A DNA stretch of 64,000 nt from an uncultured Schlesneria sp. (lineage in GTDB: Bacteria > Planctomycetota > Planctomycetia > Planctomycetales > Planctomycetaceae), in NCBI GenBank assembly GCA_903871875.1, contig CAIQIR010000019.1, positions 17,512 through 81,511 of the forward strand, written 5' to 3'. This document shows, piece after piece, positions 17,150 to 26,272 of this stretch (position 1 is its first letter; every line of letters begins with the position of its first letter). Position numbers and translations under genes: made by a program. Under the pieces are notes generated by a model, which saw only the letters and a program-made list of their open reading frames with translations, had not been told where the DNA came from and ran no database searches.

Positions 17150-19222
17150 AAAAGCCCAATAGAGATCCTGGTACGCCTCAGGGGAATAACTTGATTGGCG
17201 TACATCCGTCCGGGCATGGGGAAGCAGGTTTTTCAGTCGAGACATCTCGTTGGCGTCAGGTGGTCGGGAGAACGACGCCAGCAAGAGAGTTCGTAGCTTT
17301 TCGTTGTCAGAAGTTCTCCGGCGGATGATTTCCCCCAAAAAACTTCCGGCGGAAAGGTCAAGTGCCTTACCGATCAGCGGGCCATTCATTAGGGAAAGTG
17401 CATTTCCAATCGAGCCGTCGAACGACATTGTTTCGTCATTGTCGTCCGTGTGAAATGTGACGATAAATTGCTGCAGCCATTGCTGCCGGATTTGTTCTGC
17501 CTGTGCCCAGTCGACCGCTCCGACTTGATGGGCCTTGGTCGCGGTGAGTAATGAATCATAAGTCTGCTCGGCCGACATCGATTTGACATACATCCGGCTG
17601 AACGACGGCAGCTCACCTTTCACAGGATCGTCCGACTGATTGGAGTCGGAGAAACGGCTGCTGAGGTGATAAGGCTCTGAAAGGCAAATCCAGCGGATCA
17701 GTTGTTTGATGTCATAGTCATTTCGAATGAACTGTTGTGACAGCATGGCCAGCAGTTCAGGATGGCTGACCGGTTGGTGTGATCCCATATCGTCGACGCT
17801 GCGTGTAAATCCCGCGCCGAAAAAGTGCTCCCACATTCGGTTGATGAAAGCGGCGGCCAGTTGTGGTTGTTCCCCTGCGGTCATGAGTCGAGCCAATTCA
17901 CGTCGGCGATTTGTGTCAGGGCTTGGGTCAATCGCATGGCCATTAAATCGGGGATAGGCCACGCGCATCAATCCATTTTGGGTTTCAAAGTAGATCGGCC
18001 CTCCGGCATCTTGCGTGATGAGTTCGGTGATTGCGCGTGACAAGTGTTCGGGCCGGGAATCAGGTGACAATCGAGAAACGGACGCCGTTTGCTGGAAAAA
18101 ACTGTTGAGTTCCCAAAAGGCGAGTTGCTTTGTCTCGTCGAACGGATTGTTATGACATTGATTGCACTGAACTTGTCGGCCCAGAAATAACTTTGCCGCA
18201 ACCGCGGTAGCCGGAGTGGCATCATTGTTCAGATGGGCAATTAGAAAATTCGTGGCTCCGTTCTCGCTATTGTTTCCTTCGGCCGAAATCAAATCGGCCA
18301 CAATCTGATTCCACGGTCGATTTCTTGCAAAGCTCAGCCGCAGGAACTTTTGAAATGCTTCACGGTCGACTTGGGGATGCGACGAACGGCCGATCAATAA
18401 ATTGGTCCATTTGATTGTGAAATTCCGCACGTACCCCGAATCATCTAGCAATTGGTCGATCAATTTCGCACGCTTTTCCGCGTGCGGATCGGTTAAGAAT
18501 GCTTCCGCTTCAGGGACCGTGGGGATACGTCCACTCAGATTCAAGTAGGATCGTCGTAACCATTCTGAATCGTCGGCTATGGCGGAAGGGTGAAGGCCGG
18601 TCGCCGTCCATCGCGACTGAATCTCTAAGTTAATTTGAGTCACGATTTCTGATGTTGAGAGCGTCGGGATCGAAGGCCGCGTCTCGCTGGGATCCTGAAC
18701 ATCTGTTTGTGGTTCCGTGGCAGAAACATGAGTTGCGGGATTCTCTGAATCCTCTAAGGAAATCGGTGGGCCATAACTGCGCGGCGCCGATCGTCGAACG
18801 GGATTTGTAACGGTGGTCCCGACAGCATGACCAGATTCATGGTTTGCGGTGACCGCGACAGTCGATTTCATGGGGCGAGATACTTGCCATGCAACAAACA
18901 TGGCCGAGATCAGACAGACTGTCACCGCTCCGACCATCTGAGGAACGTTCCGTGGGGAGGTACGATTCACTGGCTGGTATTCCCGTTTTTGTGAGAAATC
19001 AGTGAGTGAATCGGATGAAAGAGGCTCGGGAACTCCAACTCCCGCGGTATTCCAATAGAGAGTCCCATGCAGATCGAGATAGGCGAGATATCTCCAACGA
19101 GCTTCTGGCGACGAGATAATCAATTGCTCCAAGCGGGGCGCTTCATCGGCCGAAAGACGCTCCTCACAAAGCGCTTCGAGCAATCCGTCCAGATCTTCCG
19201 GAATGTGATTGGTTCGCGTCAT
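17117..19222 (-). CDS. Anti-sigma-like N-terminus fused to membrane segment and DUF1549/DUF1553
   Basis: A 701-residue protein. Residues 1-60 (EDLDGLLEALCEERLSADEA, then LEQLIISSPEARWRYLAYLDLH) resemble the cytoplasmic N-terminus of planctomycete FecR/anti-sigma proteins. A single membrane helix is at about 96-114, and then a Ser/Thr/Pro-rich linker. From about residue 192 comes DUF1549, with one CxxCH (C353, C356, H357), and then DUF1553 ending WAFLNSNEFILI. The ATG at 19222 overlaps the stop of the ECF sigma gene (ATGA), which fixes the start and shows coupling. Known: DUF1549/DUF1553 proteins are abundant in Planctomycetes, with roles in polymer breakdown proposed. Inferred: the N-terminus regulates the upstream sigma factor. 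Confidence 0.8.
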   Translation of the reverse strand: MTRTNHIPEDLDGLLEALCEERLSADEAPRLEQLIISSPEARWRYLAYLDLHGTLYWNTAGVGVPEPLSSDSLTDFSQKREYQPVNRTSPRNVPQMVGAVTVCLISAMFVAWQVSRPMKSTVAVTANHESGHAVGTTVTNPVRRSAPRSYGPPISLEDSENPATHVSATEPQTDVQDPSETRPSIPTLSTSEIVTQINLEIQSRWTATGLHPSAIADDSEWLRRSYLNLSGRIPTVPEAEAFLTDPHAEKRAKLIDQLLDDSGYVRNFTIKWTNLLIGRSSHPQVDREAFQKFLRLSFARNRPWNQIVADLISAEGNNSENGATNFLIAHLNNDATPATAVAAKLFLGRQVQCNQCHNNPFDETKQLAFWELNSFFQQTASVSRLSPDSRPEHLSRAITELITQDAGGPIYFETQNGLMRVAYPRFNGHAIDPSPDTNRRRELARLMTAGEQPQLAAAFINRMWEHFFGAGFTRSVDDMGSHQPVSHPELLAMLSQQFIRNDYDIKQLIRWICLSEPYHLSSRFSDSNQSDDPVKGELPSFSRMYVKSMSAEQTYDSLLTATKAHQVGAVDWAQAEQIRQQWLQQFIVTFHTDDNDETMSFDGSIGNALSLMNGPLIGKALDLSAGSFLGEIIRRRTSDNEKLRTLLLASFSRPPDANEMSRLKNLLPHARTDVRQSSYSPEAYQDLYWAFLNSNEFILIR

Positions 19223-19779
19223 GACGGCACCTCGGGTGTGATCTTCCGTTCGATGCATTCCATTAGCGTCCGGCGGATGCGGCTCAGCGACTGATACACC
19301 GAATTTGCTGGTCGGCCAATTTGCTCGGCGAGATGTTTCCCACGATTGCCGGGGGCATAGCGCTGCTGAATTAACTCGCGATCTTTGGGCCGCAACTTTT
19401 GCAGGCAATCTGCGAGCGCTGTTCGCCGCGCTTCCAAGGATTCAGATCGCTCAAGAGCAGTTTCTGCGATGGCTTGCAGGAATTCATCACTGAACAGAAC
19501 TTTCTCACGCCGTTTTTGGGTTCGAAATTTCATTACTTCGAAATTGGCAATTTGACTGACCCAGGCCAGAAAGTTTGTTCCCGGTTGGAACCGCGAAAAC
19601 TTACTCCAGACGACCACGTTTGTTTCTTGCAGGATCTCTTCTGCTTCGACCGGATTGGGAACTTGCGACAAGATGTACAAGAACAGCCGCCGTTGATGGT
19701 GCGTGAACAACCGCACGAATTCGACGCTGGGCGAATTTCCCGACGGTTTTCCGGCAGAGTCGTCGATGTAGTGTTCCAT
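19219..19779 (-). CDS. ECF RNA polymerase sigma factor
   Basis: A 186-residue ECF sigma factor. Region 2 is seen in FVRLFTHHQRRLFLYILSQV, EAEEILQETNVVVWSKF and FLAWVSQIANFEVMKFR. Region 4 is seen in LRPKDRELIQQRYAPG and GRPANSVYQSLSRIRRTLMECI. The pattern resembles the Rhodopirellula/Verrucomicrobium-type ECF family. The ATG at 19779 is chosen because upstream codons in the open frame overlap the DUF1501 gene. It lies 32 bp after that gene and overlaps the membrane fusion gene by ATGA, indicating one operon. Its likely partner is the N-terminal domain of the following protein. Confidence 0.88.
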   Translation of the reverse strand: MEHYIDDSAGKPSGNSPSVEFVRLFTHHQRRLFLYILSQVPNPVEAEEILQETNVVVWSKFSRFQPGTNFLAWVSQIANFEVMKFRTQKRREKVLFSDEFLQAIAETALERSESLEARRTALADCLQKLRPKDRELIQQRYAPGNRGKHLAEQIGRPANSVYQSLSRIRRTLMECIERKITPEVPS

Positions 19780-19811
19780 CAAGGAAGTCCGAGGACAGAA
19801 AGCGAAGATGC

Positions 19812-21119
19812 TTAGCCGATCAGTTCCTGAATCGCGGTGCCACCATTTGCCAGCTTCATTGGTCGACCGTTTTTCGATTTGTGAACTGTGTCGAGAGGGA
19901 TGCCCAATGCATGTGCGACTGTCGCCCAGACATCGCCAGGTTGATAAATCTTGCTGCTGACAACCGACAGCCCGTCTTTGTCCGTTTCGCCGATGGTCAA
20001 GCCTCCTTTCAGGCCACCGCCGCCCAACATGACAGACCAACTGTTCGCAAAATGGTCGCGACCCACATCTTGGTTGATTCGCGGAGTCCGCGCGAACTCA
20101 CCCATCCAGACCAGTACAACATCGTTAAACATTCCTCGCTGCTTCAAGTCGGCGGTCAGTGCCGCGATACCGGCATCGAGTGCTGGCAGTCGTTGATTCT
20201 TCAGGGTGTCAAACACGTTGGCGTGCAAGTCCCAGCCACCAAAGTCCACTTCAACAAACGGCACCCCCGCTTCGACGAGACGTCGGGCCATCAGCAGGCT
20301 GCGACCAAACTGACCGCCGCCACCCATTGCACCGCCTCGAGCCGGGTTGCCTGAATAGGCCTCGAGAACTTCTTTCTTTTCCTGGTCGATCTTGAATGCT
20401 TCCATTTGCTTGGATTGCATCAGGTTGACTGCTTTTTTGTAGATATCCCGGTGGGCCGAGCCAAAGTCGCCACGATCCGATCGAATGAAATTCTCTTCCA
20501 CGGTGGCCAGCATCGACAGGCGTTGGTTCAGACGCTCTGAACTGACGTCGCCGAGTTCCGTATTGTTAATTCGGCCGCTCGCATCGACCAAAAACGGTGC
20601 GTGGGTCATGCCCAGATATCCCGGGCTGAGCCCTCCTCCACCGATGGAGATAAACGAAGGAATTTCAAGATTGTTCCGCTTTGACGCTAATTCATAGCTG
20701 ACAACGGATCCAAATGCGGGATGCACAACCGTCGGATTCGGGATGAAGGTGGTATGCATGTAGTATCGCCCACGGCCGTGATCAGCTTCGCGGGTGCTCA
20801 TCGATCGAATCAGTGACAGGTTGTCCATGACCGCTGCCGTCTTCGGCATCTGATCGCTGATCTGCATACTTCCCCGAGTCTTGATGGGCTTGAATTCGCC
20901 GCCATTCTTAGACTCGGGTTTCAGATCCCAGATATCGATTGTCGGTGGACCACCGCTCATCCACATCAGAATACAGGCCTTCTGTTTTTTGTTCAGTTCG
21001 GCGGCGTGAGCCTTCACATGGGAAATAAAATTCATCGCGGGAATTGTCGCGGCACTGGCGGCCAAATGCGTCACGAAATGTCGCCGCGACATACCGAATG
21101 GTGTGATGAGACTCATCAT
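19812..21119 (-). CDS. DUF1501 protein, Tat-exported
   Basis: A 435-residue DUF1501 protein. The N-terminus [20 protein letters not shown] is a twin-arginine-type signal. Family blocks are [20 protein letters not shown], then [13 protein letters not shown], then [16 protein letters not shown], and WMGEFARTP and GRDHF near the C-terminus. These resemble the alkaline phosphatase/sulfatase-like fold and its metal-ligand Asp and His positions. DUF1501 genes usually follow DUF1549/DUF1553 genes in Planctomycetes, as here (30-bp gap). A GGAG ribosome site precedes the ATG. The substrate is unknown. Confidence 0.93.
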   Translation of the reverse strand: MMSLITPFGMSRRHFVTHLAASAATIPAMNFISHVKAHAAELNKKQKACILMWMSGGPPTIDIWDLKPESKNGGEFKPIKTRGSMQISDQMPKTAAVMDNLSLIRSMSTREADHGRGRYYMHTTFIPNPTVVHPAFGSVVSYELASKRNNLEIPSFISIGGGGLSPGYLGMTHAPFLVDASGRINNTELGDVSSERLNQRLSMLATVEENFIRSDRGDFGSAHRDIYKKAVNLMQSKQMEAFKIDQEKKEVLEAYSGNPARGGAMGGGGQFGRSLLMARRLVEAGVPFVEVDFGGWDLHANVFDTLKNQRLPALDAGIAALTADLKQRGMFNDVVLVWMGEFARTPRINQDVGRDHFANSWSVMLGGGGLKGGLTIGETDKDGLSVVSSKIYQPGDVWATVAHALGIPLDTVHKSKNGRPMKLANGGTAIQELIG

Positions 21120-21149
21120 CCGCTCCTCAGTGTTTCTGCTGCTCAGCCG

Positions 21150-22808
21150 TCAGTGGTTGAAAATGAACTCATTGCAATTGAGTAACGCCCAGAAAAGATC
21201 TTGAAAGACCGTTAAGGGGTCTGCATTTTCATTGAGAAATTTCTGGGTTGCCACCAGTTCTGGTTTGGTAGGCTGTCGGCCCAAGGCGGTCAGATACAGT
21301 CGTTGGATCTTCTGCACGTCGTTTCCTCGACCCGCCAGCAGGTCGTGTAGATGACTGCCCGGTTTGACGCTGACTGCGTCACGAACTAACGCACCGTTCA
21401 TCATCGTGAGGGCTTGTGGAATTGTGCCGTCAAATGACGTGGATTCACTGCCGTCGTCCGTACCGAAAGTTCGTACGAATTGCTCAAGCCATTCTTGTCG
21501 TTTGCTTTCCGATTTCTCCCAACCCGATCGGCCCGACTTGTGAGCGTTCGTGGCGACGATTAACGAGTCATACAATTGTTCGGCGGTCAGCGGTTTCACA
21601 TAGACGTGTGTGAACAGCGCTGTCTCGCCAATCGCGGGGTTGTCTTGTGAATTCTTTTTCGCGCTACGGCTGGTCAAATTGTAGGGCTCGCTCAAGGCGA
21701 TCCAGCGGATTAGTTGTTTGCCGTCATATCCACTTTTCACGAATTCATCGGACAATCGATCAAATAGCGCGGGATGCGTCACTGGCACATGCGTGCTGAT
21801 ATCGTCGATCGGATTGGTAAATCCGAATCCAAAGAAATGAGCCCAGGTTCGATTGACGTATGCGACAGCGATCATTGGCCGGTCGCCCAACGTCATCAAA
21901 CGTGCCAATTCCTGACGGCGATTGGTCGAGCTGTCCGGTTCAACTTGAGTGCCGAGGTAATTGGGATAGGCCACCTTCATCAAGCCATTTCGCTTTTCAA
22001 AGTAAACCGGACCCGAGAATTCGCGTTGAACAATCTCGGAATAGTCATCAACCATGCGCCCTGCTTTCGTGTCAAATCTGCGATGGTCGACCTTTCCGGT
22101 CTGGCGAAAGAAGCTATTGAATTGCCAAAACTGATCTTGTTTCCAGTCGTTATAAGGATGATCGTGGCATTGGGTGCATTGAACTTGCATCCCCATAAAC
22201 AACCGCGTCGTTTTGGCGGTAACTTGCACGCCGTCATCCTGATCCTGCATTTGAGCCAGAAGGTAATTGGTGGCACCATTCTCTTCGTAGTGGCCTTCGG
22301 CTGTCACCAGATCAAACACGATCTCATTCCAGGGACGGTTCTTTCCGAATGCTTCTCGAAAGAATTTTTGCATCCCTTCACGGCTCACTCGGCGAGGTGT
22401 CTGCTGGCCGATGCAGAGATTGGTCCAAATCGTTGTCCAGTTGCGGGTATAACCGGGGTCGTCGATCAACCGTTCGACCAGCTTTTTTCGTTTGGACTTG
22501 TCTTTATCGGCGAGAAATTTCTCGACGTCCTCAAGCGAAGGAATATGGCCGACAACATCCAAGTAGACGCGTCGCATCCATTCGGCGTCGTCAGCGACGG
22601 CAGAAGGCTCAACCTCGTTGTCCTTCCATGTCTGGCGAATCTGTGTATTGATTTCTTCAATGATCGCATCGGCTGGGCTGGGGCGAGAATTCTCTCCTGT
22701 CGCGCGAGCGAACGTTGACCATACGAATCCGTCAAGCAATAGCATCAGAGTGATTGCCGCCAAGCGAATCCCGAAGGCGAGACTCGTTCGTTTCAGACTC
22801 CGCGACAT
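21150..22808 (-). CDS. DUF1549/DUF1553 secreted protein
   Basis: A 552-residue protein with an N-terminal signal/anchor (LAAITLMLLLDGFVWSTFA, about residues 17-35). DUF1549 follows from about 48, including EWMRRVYLDVVGHIPSLEDV and the CxxCH motif (C211, C214, H215) in a QCTQCHDHPYNDW context. DUF1553 follows, ending FWALLNCNEFIFNH. The CxxCH could bind haem c, but a single such motif in this family is not proof of haem. GGAG precedes the ATG. It is the first gene of an operon with DUF1501, ECF sigma and the fused paralogue at 17117-19222, with which it shares most blocks. Confidence 0.92.
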   Translation of the reverse strand: MSRSLKRTSLAFGIRLAAITLMLLLDGFVWSTFARATGENSRPSPADAIIEEINTQIRQTWKDNEVEPSAVADDAEWMRRVYLDVVGHIPSLEDVEKFLADKDKSKRKKLVERLIDDPGYTRNWTTIWTNLCIGQQTPRRVSREGMQKFFREAFGKNRPWNEIVFDLVTAEGHYEENGATNYLLAQMQDQDDGVQVTAKTTRLFMGMQVQCTQCHDHPYNDWKQDQFWQFNSFFRQTGKVDHRRFDTKAGRMVDDYSEIVQREFSGPVYFEKRNGLMKVAYPNYLGTQVEPDSSTNRRQELARLMTLGDRPMIAVAYVNRTWAHFFGFGFTNPIDDISTHVPVTHPALFDRLSDEFVKSGYDGKQLIRWIALSEPYNLTSRSAKKNSQDNPAIGETALFTHVYVKPLTAEQLYDSLIVATNAHKSGRSGWEKSESKRQEWLEQFVRTFGTDDGSESTSFDGTIPQALTMMNGALVRDAVSVKPGSHLHDLLAGRGNDVQKIQRLYLTALGRQPTKPELVATQKFLNENADPLTVFQDLFWALLNCNEFIFNH

Positions 22809-23146
22809 GGCCTAAACTCCTCAGTGCCGTCCAGTCAAAACACGCCAGTCAGGGGAGGGCTCACGTTTCGGCGCATCTTTCCATAGAATAACAGCGGATT
22901 ACTCGAAAACGTTCGTTTAAATAACGAAGAAAGTCGAGCAGACAACACGGCAATGCGTCGCAACCGTTGATTTGATCAAGGATTATGGCCAATCTTGTGC
23001 TGACTCGCGAGCCGGAACGGACTTTCCAAATTGAAGGAGACCAAAAATCTGCACGATTCGTAATCGCGAGGTCTAGGAAAGAGTAAATGTGAGAACGATG
23101 CTGGCGACTCGGTCCCTGCAGGTGCATCTAAGCCGAGTGAACACCA
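22809..23146. other. Intergenic region (338 bp), no gene recognised
   Basis: This lies between the PHP-like gene and the DUF1549 operon, both on the minus strand, so it should contain the DUF1549 operon promoter and the 3' end of the PHP transcript. An 88-codon frame (22861-23127) has no signature or ribosome site and is not called. No clear terminator hairpin was seen. Confidence 0.4.
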
Positions 23147-24478
23147 TCATTCACTGACGTAGATGGGATTCGAGAGGATCCAAATTCGATCTTCGCCGAC
23201 AATGTTCAGCCAGAGTTCAATCCGATAGTTGCCGGGCTCTTTGACTACGGATTCGAAGTTGAATCCATCGGATTCCTGGAGAAGTTTTCCATTGTGAATC
23301 AATTTCCAATGCGAAGAAAGCGGGGCTTGCCCCTTCAATTTCAGGTCCGCGGCAATTTTCGGACTACTACCCATTTCATATCGTTGACCGCTGGCGTACG
23401 CGGCAAAATCGAAACCGGTCGCGTCGGCAATCCAGTCGAATGCCACAAAGGCTCGGCCGTTATTCAGTGCCTGCCAGACAGCTGGCTGCGACAATTCGGT
23501 TAATAACAGGTGCGTGCCGACGTGACGCAGGCTGAATTCATAGGGATCCAGACGCATCTCGAATAGGACCGTTCCAGGTTTTGCATCGTCAGGGATCGGT
23601 TTGATCGCGGCGAACACGGTGGCCTCCAGCGTGAGCACTTCTTCGCCGAGGCCATCTTCGATTTTGACTTTCCCTTCCTCGGCTAACCGAACCGTCAGGC
23701 CGATGTTTTGGTGCGAATCGTTGGCAGAAACACCCGTATGCGGTGCTTGGGCGCATAGCACATCCCAGCGCTGGAGATAATCCGCGGGATAATCATTCAA
23801 TGCCGAGAACACCTCTTGCGGATATTGACGAATCAAGTCGGCGGTTTTCATCAGCCATAGCGGATTTTTCATCGAGGAAATCAGCCGCTTTTCATTTTTG
23901 AAATCAGCGTGCGTGTTGTAGATTTCGACACCGGTGATGCCGTGAATGTCCCAGTCCATTCGCTCTTCCAGGTGAGACAAGAACGTCAATCCGTCACGTC
24001 CACGGACGAAATCGGATAAATCTTGCGGTCTCGCCGATTCGACTTCTTTGATGCTCTGCCGAGGATAGACCAGCATTCCGTTGGTTTCAGCGCCTGGTAT
24101 CAGCAAGACTTCGTCACGGGTTCCTTTGTGCCCGTCGACAAATACGTCGTAGTGACTTGCCGGGTGCTCTGTGAACATGAGCACAGATGTACCGGCTGCT
24201 CTTGCCGCTGCGACGATCTCTTCGATTTTTCCACGACTGTCGTGAGAGAATGCCGAATGGACATGCAGGTTGGCGCGATATTCGTGGAGAGCTCCCTCGC
24301 GTGGAACATTTCGACGTTCGGCTGCTAATTTGAGAATGGTTTGATGAACCGCTTGCAATCGCTCAGCCGTCATCCGATCGATGGCATCAATGGCTGATGC
24401 CGTCCCACCAATTGTGAAATAGAATGCGACAATCAGTGTTCGGATAATGAGTCGCGTGAAATCGAGTCCTCGCATCAT
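23147..24478 (-). CDS. Secreted PHP-domain (polymerase/histidinol-phosphatase type) metalloprotein
   Basis: A 443-residue protein with a signal peptide (LIIRTLIVAFYFTIGGTASA). The PHP-fold metal motif is HVHSAFSHDS (H72, H74), followed by MFTEHPASHYD, then IPGAETNG, and a late DSHQN motif, giving the expected His/Asp/Glu metal ligand set. The last 120 residues look like a beta-sandwich (EPGNYRIELWLNIVGEDRIW). PHP proteins hydrolyse phosphoesters with divalent metals; exported versions are less common, and the substrate is unknown. The start is uncertain: ATGs at 24478/24475 fit the signal peptide, but the frame is open to 24661. It lies 64 bp after the GH10-like gene. Confidence 0.75.
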   Translation of the reverse strand: MMRGLDFTRLIIRTLIVAFYFTIGGTASAIDAIDRMTAERLQAVHQTILKLAAERRNVPREGALHEYRANLHVHSAFSHDSRGKIEEIVAAARAAGTSVLMFTEHPASHYDVFVDGHKGTRDEVLLIPGAETNGMLVYPRQSIKEVESARPQDLSDFVRGRDGLTFLSHLEERMDWDIHGITGVEIYNTHADFKNEKRLISSMKNPLWLMKTADLIRQYPQEVFSALNDYPADYLQRWDVLCAQAPHTGVSANDSHQNIGLTVRLAEEGKVKIEDGLGEEVLTLEATVFAAIKPIPDDAKPGTVLFEMRLDPYEFSLRHVGTHLLLTELSQPAVWQALNNGRAFVAFDWIADATGFDFAAYASGQRYEMGSSPKIAADLKLKGQAPLSSHWKLIHNGKLLQESDGFNFESVVKEPGNYRIELWLNIVGEDRIWILSNPIYVSE

Positions 24479-24542
24479 TTGCAATCGTTGAAAAGGGATG
24501 ACTGGGCGCCTCAAGTTCGTTGTGATCTGTTCAGAGATTGCT

Positions 24543-26042
24543 TCAGAGAGACTTGCCTCGGTGGCCCATCCGCTGGGCGATGATTCGATTGATGACCGCT
24601 TTGGGAGAATTGTCGACACGCAACAGCCCCGCGTGAGGAAATTCGTGCCGTGCCCCATCAAGGAAATGAGGCAAGAAGACGCCCGCCACGCGAGGTTTGG
24701 CGACGAGCAGTTCCAGCATCAAATCAATCCAGTTGGCCTGTCGCTCTTCGTCAGACGGCCCCGACCAGACGCGTGGATTGACTTTGATTTCGGGCGATGC
24801 CAAGGGGTCTTCTGCGATCGAGGACGGGCAAACCAGCGTGACGAACAGTGGAATGTCGAGGATTGTCCAGGCGTCGATCAATCGTGAACAATCCAACAGA
24901 TCGCGATGGGCCGATCCGTACGTACGAAAGCCCATGGCCACTTCCAAGTTGACACCCGACAATCCGACGCCCGAGCGAACGAGTGCGTCCACGACTTGCA
25001 AGGGTGACAGTCGGTGTTGACCACGCGATTGGTAATCACCCCACGGCTGGTCGATGCGAATGATGAGTTGTGCTTCTTCATCGACTTGCTGGGCAACATC
25101 AAGCACTCGAGCTGTCAGGGTCAGACGACTTTCCTCGCTCAACGAAAGGGCACCGCCTGTATTTGTTCGAGCGCAGATTTCCCAGACACGAATGCGGCCG
25201 AGATATCGGGAAATCGCGGTTTCGACAAAATCGCACACAAAGCTTTGCAGATTGAGGATGTCATGTTCCCAGCGGGCCAGCCACGCGGGCAAACTGTTTA
25301 AGCCAAGGTCGAGCAACGGACCACCACGCACCATGACTTTTTGTGATTCACACCATTCCAGCTGCTTGTCGGTCGTCTCCCAGTTATATTCCCCTTCGAC
25401 AGCCTCGATGACCTTCCAGGGAACGGACACCGTCGAGGAATTAAACAGCTGTCCGTAGAGTTCATTGGTCTCGGGCGGAGGCAAAACCTCTTGAACATCG
25501 CACCCGATTGAAAGTGGCAAAGAACCAAATCGCTGCAGCCGACCGGCCAATGATTGAGCGGCATACGATCGAGTTAAGATATGGGCGGCTTCGCAAGCGT
25601 TTCGAATCGCGACGTTCGCCAATTGGCTGGCTTCATCCGGTCGATGTTGCGAGGATGCAGCTTGAGAAAACGATCTGTGCGCGGCTCGATTTGGCTCCGC
25701 GAATTCGGTGGGAATCCTCAGTCCTGCAAGTTCCCATTGGGCGGCCTGATTGCGAACCTGAACAATCTTGCCGCGTGCCAACTCAACGGCCAGCAGGTAC
25801 GGTTGATCGCGTTCGGGCAGCGAGGCAGTCGGGATGATCAGGCGGCCAAAGCCTTCGACCGGCCAGACAACATGAAATTTCGCACTTTCTGAGGACGTTC
25901 TGCGACAACCGATGATGTTATCGAAAATCTCAATTCGCGTCGGAAAGACTCGTCCGTCCGCGCCAGTCAAGTATCCGGCGTGAACCTCAGGCCAGTCGCT
26001 CAGCAACGTGGCGGGGTAGACGGCAAAGCGAATCAACCCCAT
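24543..26042 (-). CDS. Glycoside hydrolase family 10-like protein lacking the catalytic glutamates
   Basis: A 499-residue protein. The ATG at 26042 has GGAG 6 nt upstream. The first 170 residues look like a beta-rich binding domain. From about residue 180 a TIM-barrel pattern like GH10 appears: VPWKVIEAVEGEYNWETTDKQ, then VMVRGGPLLDLGLNSLPAWL, then IRVWEICARTNTGG, then SGVNLEVAMG and IPLFVTLVCP. In active GH10 the corresponding places read WDVVNE (acid/base) and TELD (nucleophile). Here the alignment by eye gives Ala-Arg and Leu-Val instead, so both glutamates appear lost. No signal peptide is evident. It is probably an inactive, binding or structurally repurposed member. It precedes the PHP gene in the same direction. 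Confidence 0.62.
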   Translation of the reverse strand: MGLIRFAVYPATLLSDWPEVHAGYLTGADGRVFPTRIEIFDNIIGCRRTSSESAKFHVVWPVEGFGRLIIPTASLPERDQPYLLAVELARGKIVQVRNQAAQWELAGLRIPTEFAEPNRAAHRSFSQAASSQHRPDEASQLANVAIRNACEAAHILTRSYAAQSLAGRLQRFGSLPLSIGCDVQEVLPPPETNELYGQLFNSSTVSVPWKVIEAVEGEYNWETTDKQLEWCESQKVMVRGGPLLDLGLNSLPAWLARWEHDILNLQSFVCDFVETAISRYLGRIRVWEICARTNTGGALSLSEESRLTLTARVLDVAQQVDEEAQLIIRIDQPWGDYQSRGQHRLSPLQVVDALVRSGVGLSGVNLEVAMGFRTYGSAHRDLLDCSRLIDAWTILDIPLFVTLVCPSSIAEDPLASPEIKVNPRVWSGPSDEERQANWIDLMLELLVAKPRVAGVFLPHFLDGARHEFPHAGLLRVDNSPKAVINRIIAQRMGHRGKSL

Positions 26043-26272
26043 CGCAGCTCCGACGTGCTTCAAAAAGAGTGGAATCTGTATCGCGGGCTACCGTGTGGCT
26101 TCCTATCCGCCGACAGCCACGCAAGGACCGAAAAAGGGAATTCTGTGAGAGAGAATCGACGTAGGTTGTCCAACCTGAACGTCTGTCGCCAGTGTAGTCC
26201 TGCCGGGCAGGTTGTTCAAGAAGCCCGCCTTCTGATAGTCTCGCGTCAGTTTATTGAGAAAGACAAGCCAAT

